Below the pieces are notes generated by a model, which saw nothing but the letters and a program-made list of their open reading frames with translations, did no database searches and was not told the DNA's origin. From positions 1,270,001-1,334,000 of the forward strand of contig JAJTWR010000329.1 of the NCBI GenBank assembly GCA_021613335.1: a stretch of DNA of 64,000 bases, given 5' to 3'. This stretch comes from Whitmania pigra. Taxonomy: Eukaryota > Annelida > Clitellata > Hirudinida > Haemopidae. Position numbers and translations under genes: made by a program. Within the stretch, counting starts at the first letter, position 1. Every line of letters begins with the position of its first letter. Positions 61,859 to 64,000 of the stretch are shown piece after piece.

Positions 61859-63280
61859 TTGAAAACAACTTTTTCAACTCTTTCAACGCCAAGAATGTGA
61901 AAACACGAAATTCAGGAGCCAAACTTAACCACACAATGCATTGCAAAGGCTCACCTGTTTGTGGCTCAGCCAAACAATACGAGCTTTTAAACTTCTAATC
62001 TCTACTTATTGATAGGAGGCTAACAAGTTGATAGTTTCAACTGATGGATTTGCTAACAATTTGAACCCTGAACCTTGAAGACACAAAACAGATGAAACTA
62101 AAATCAGTCGCCAGAGTACAAAACAAAGTTCCGCGCACGAATATCGTAATCCGAGTTGTTCTTCGGCATTCAAATGAGATATTGACTGTTTACTCGTCGA
62201 TAATTTACATAAAATCGATTATTACGCACCGAAAAACAACTAGTTCTAAGTTTTTATTTACGAACGATTTAATCCGCTGGAAATCTTTTCAGCCGACAAA
62301 TTGCTGCTTCCGATTGACAATTCACCTTCAGTAATTTGAGGAAACTTTTAAAAGTCCTTCATCTTTCAATGCTTACTTTTGCTTCAAAGGAGACTTAGAA
62401 TCCAAAGAATGATCTAAAAATTTTTTTAATTCTGATGCAACAATTAATTAAATAATTAATAACTAAATTTAACAATAATTAAATAAACAATTAAATTAAA
62501 TTAATTTGATTAATTACAGATTAATTATTAGTGACCACTTAAACACACACACTCAACGACGATTCAAGCGATGATTTTGAGCGCCTCTGATGAAAGTTTA
62601 TAGCGCTACATAAATGAAGTGGAATTACAATCGTGGAATATTATCGTGAATCGTGGACAAATTAATCGTCGCCGGGGTCAGAATGAAGTACTCAAGACAA
62701 GAGATTCGAGTTGACGACAAAAATGATTTACAGTCACGTGACAAGCAGGTGCTTGATGGATGGATGGATGACGTCACAGGTCCAATTTCTCGCCAGCCGA
62801 AAAGGCCTCTTGTTGTGTTTTATAGAGCCTGACGAGCCATCCAACACCCTCGCTTGACCTCCCCGGACACGGTTCAAAGTCGCACCGGTGTTCGGAAACA
62901 CACGGTCTGGAAAGAGTCCATCCATCCGTCCGTCCGTTCCTCCATCCTGTCTTCCTTCTCCTCGATGGTGGTCCGTGCTGCTAAGTGGCCGAATAAGTGT
63001 CACGTAGAGAAGAGAAATAATAGGCGAGCAATCTGAAGGCAATTTTCTTCGGTCTTCATTAGGCAGGGATTGAGATGGTATCTCGCCCTGCAAACATCGA
63101 GATGAATGATCATCCTCTATCCCTCCTTCAAGTCCAATGCCGACCCGTTTGTTTGTGATGACTTTTATTCTGCTGCCTTCAATTCCCTGCTGTTTTATCC
63201 TTGCATTCAATCGCCATCGAGCTTGCCATTGTAGGTTTGATTTGCAAGGAGATGGAACCTGGAATGAATCAACGAATGGG
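61859..63280. other. Upstream of Rab11-FIP; no gene recognised
   Basis: AT-rich to 62600, then a more GC- and CpG-rich block at about 62700-63240 with short CCATCCAT/CCGTCCGT runs. The 158-codon minus frame 62734-63210 resembles no protein and has low-complexity stretches. The GC-richer block could be a promoter or 5' exon of a neighbouring gene. Confidence 0.4.
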
Positions 63281-63719
63281 TGGATGGATGAATGAATGAA
63301 TGAATGAATGAATGAATGAATGAATGAATGAATGTGAATGAATGAATGAATGAATGAATGAATGAATGAATGAATGAATGAAGAATGAATGAATGAATGA
63401 ATGAATGAATGAATGAATGAATGAATGAATGAATGAAATGAATGAATGAATGAATGAATGAATGAATGAATGAATGAATGAATGAATGAATGAATGAATG
63501 AATGAATGAATGAATGAATGAATGAATGAATGAATGAATGAATGAATGAATGAATGAATGAATGAATGAATGAATGAATGAATGAATGAATGAATGAATG
63601 AATGAATGAATGAATGAATGAATGAATGAATGAATGAATGAATGAATGACTGAATGAATGATGAATGAATGAATGAATGAATGACTGAATGAATGAATGA
63701 ATGAATAAATGAATGAATG
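63281..63719. repeat. GAAT tetranucleotide satellite, about 430 bp
   Basis: Over 100 copies of GAAT with a few slips (near 63333, 63381, 63436, 63650-63710). The FIHS-repeat protein frame on the minus strand is an artefact of this array. Confidence 0.95.
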
Positions 63720-64000
63720 GCTAACAGAAGAACGCATTAACCCGTTCATCCACCTATTAACATCCATCCATCCATCGAAAGTGCGTGTAACGTTTATCCC
63801 CCATAATTTTGCTCCTGTGCAGGAGGCAAACACTGCACAGTGAACGATTGATTGCTTCCTCTATTATAAAACACGAATAGAACTTCATGGCTTCATGAGG
63901 CGCATTCTTAGGAAGAGCATTCTAACAAATAACAACCCCATTACGACTTTTAATCACTTTCAACGACTTCAAAATAAAATTAAAAAAAAAATGTTGTTTT
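63720..64000. other. Window end, nothing recognised
   Basis: Short ATCC runs at 63762-63776, then unassigned AT-rich sequence. Confidence 0.5.

Noticed and set aside
62734..63210. 158-codon minus ORF in a GC-richer block
   Set aside because: No recognisable domain; partly encoded by ATCC-type simple repeats. Kept only as intergenic sequence.
63207..63833. 208-codon ORF of FIHS repeats
   Set aside because: Translation of the GAAT satellite on the minus strand; no unique sequence.

Overview
This is animal (metazoan) nuclear DNA from an invertebrate. It is AT-rich and carries ordinary GT-AG spliceosomal introns of about 50 to 2000 bp, short exons with the standard code, many simple repeats, and single-gene orthologs of bilaterian families (axonemal dynein, SCHIP1, C16orf89, CYLD, KCTD, RBM7, CEBPZ, Rubicon, an Ikaros-type zinc-finger protein, a class I Rab11-FIP). 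A lophotrochozoan or similar marine invertebrate would fit, but the phylum cannot be fixed from the sequence. I joined exons by hand from splice sites and reading phase. For SCHIP1, both C16orf89 copies, the Ig-CAM, KCTD, RBM7, the Ikaros-like gene and the unknown 9.4 kb gene, the exon lengths sum exactly to whole codons.

Layout. 1-7240 (+): 3' part of an axonemal dynein heavy chain (stalk to C-terminus). 9387-11151 (+): an unrecognised 496-residue gene, convergent with SCHIP1 at 11461-13416 (-). 14.9-16.5 kb: a poorly explained stretch with palindromes, hairpins and a fragment of an R2-like retroelement. 16760-18853 and 19672-21617 (+): two tandem secreted C16orf89-like genes, followed about 200 bp later by a transmembrane Ig/FN3 adhesion receptor at 21832-29099 (+). 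30129-35240 (-): CYLD. 36277-37121 (+): a KCTD-type BTB protein. 37599-38217 (-): RBM7. 38.86-39.14 kb: a LINE remnant. 40083-44839 (+): CEBPZ/Noc1. 45250-49110 (-): Rubicon. 51405-53752 (-): a protein with Ikaros-type C-terminal zinc fingers. 56200-56814 (-): a 5'-truncated R2-superclade retrotransposon insertion with a 21-bp target-site duplication. 58282-61858 (-): a Rab11-FIP. 62-64 kb: no gene seen; a long GAAT tetranucleotide array.

The genes do not form an operon or pathway. Several act in membrane traffic and signalling (CYLD, Rubicon, Rab11-FIP, Ig-CAM, SCHIP1) and two in RNA or ribosome biogenesis (RBM7, CEBPZ). The most striking observations are: (1) CYLD keeps its CAP-Gly and zinc-binding regions but has lost the usual catalytic-cysteine motif and the catalytic Asp, so it looks like a pseudo-deubiquitinase; (2) the Ikaros-like gene has only the dimerisation fingers plus a CtBP-binding motif and needs a GC-AG intron to be joined; (3) the R2-like insertion is a clean target-primed integration; (4) SCHIP1 carries the IQ motif in its own first coding exon.
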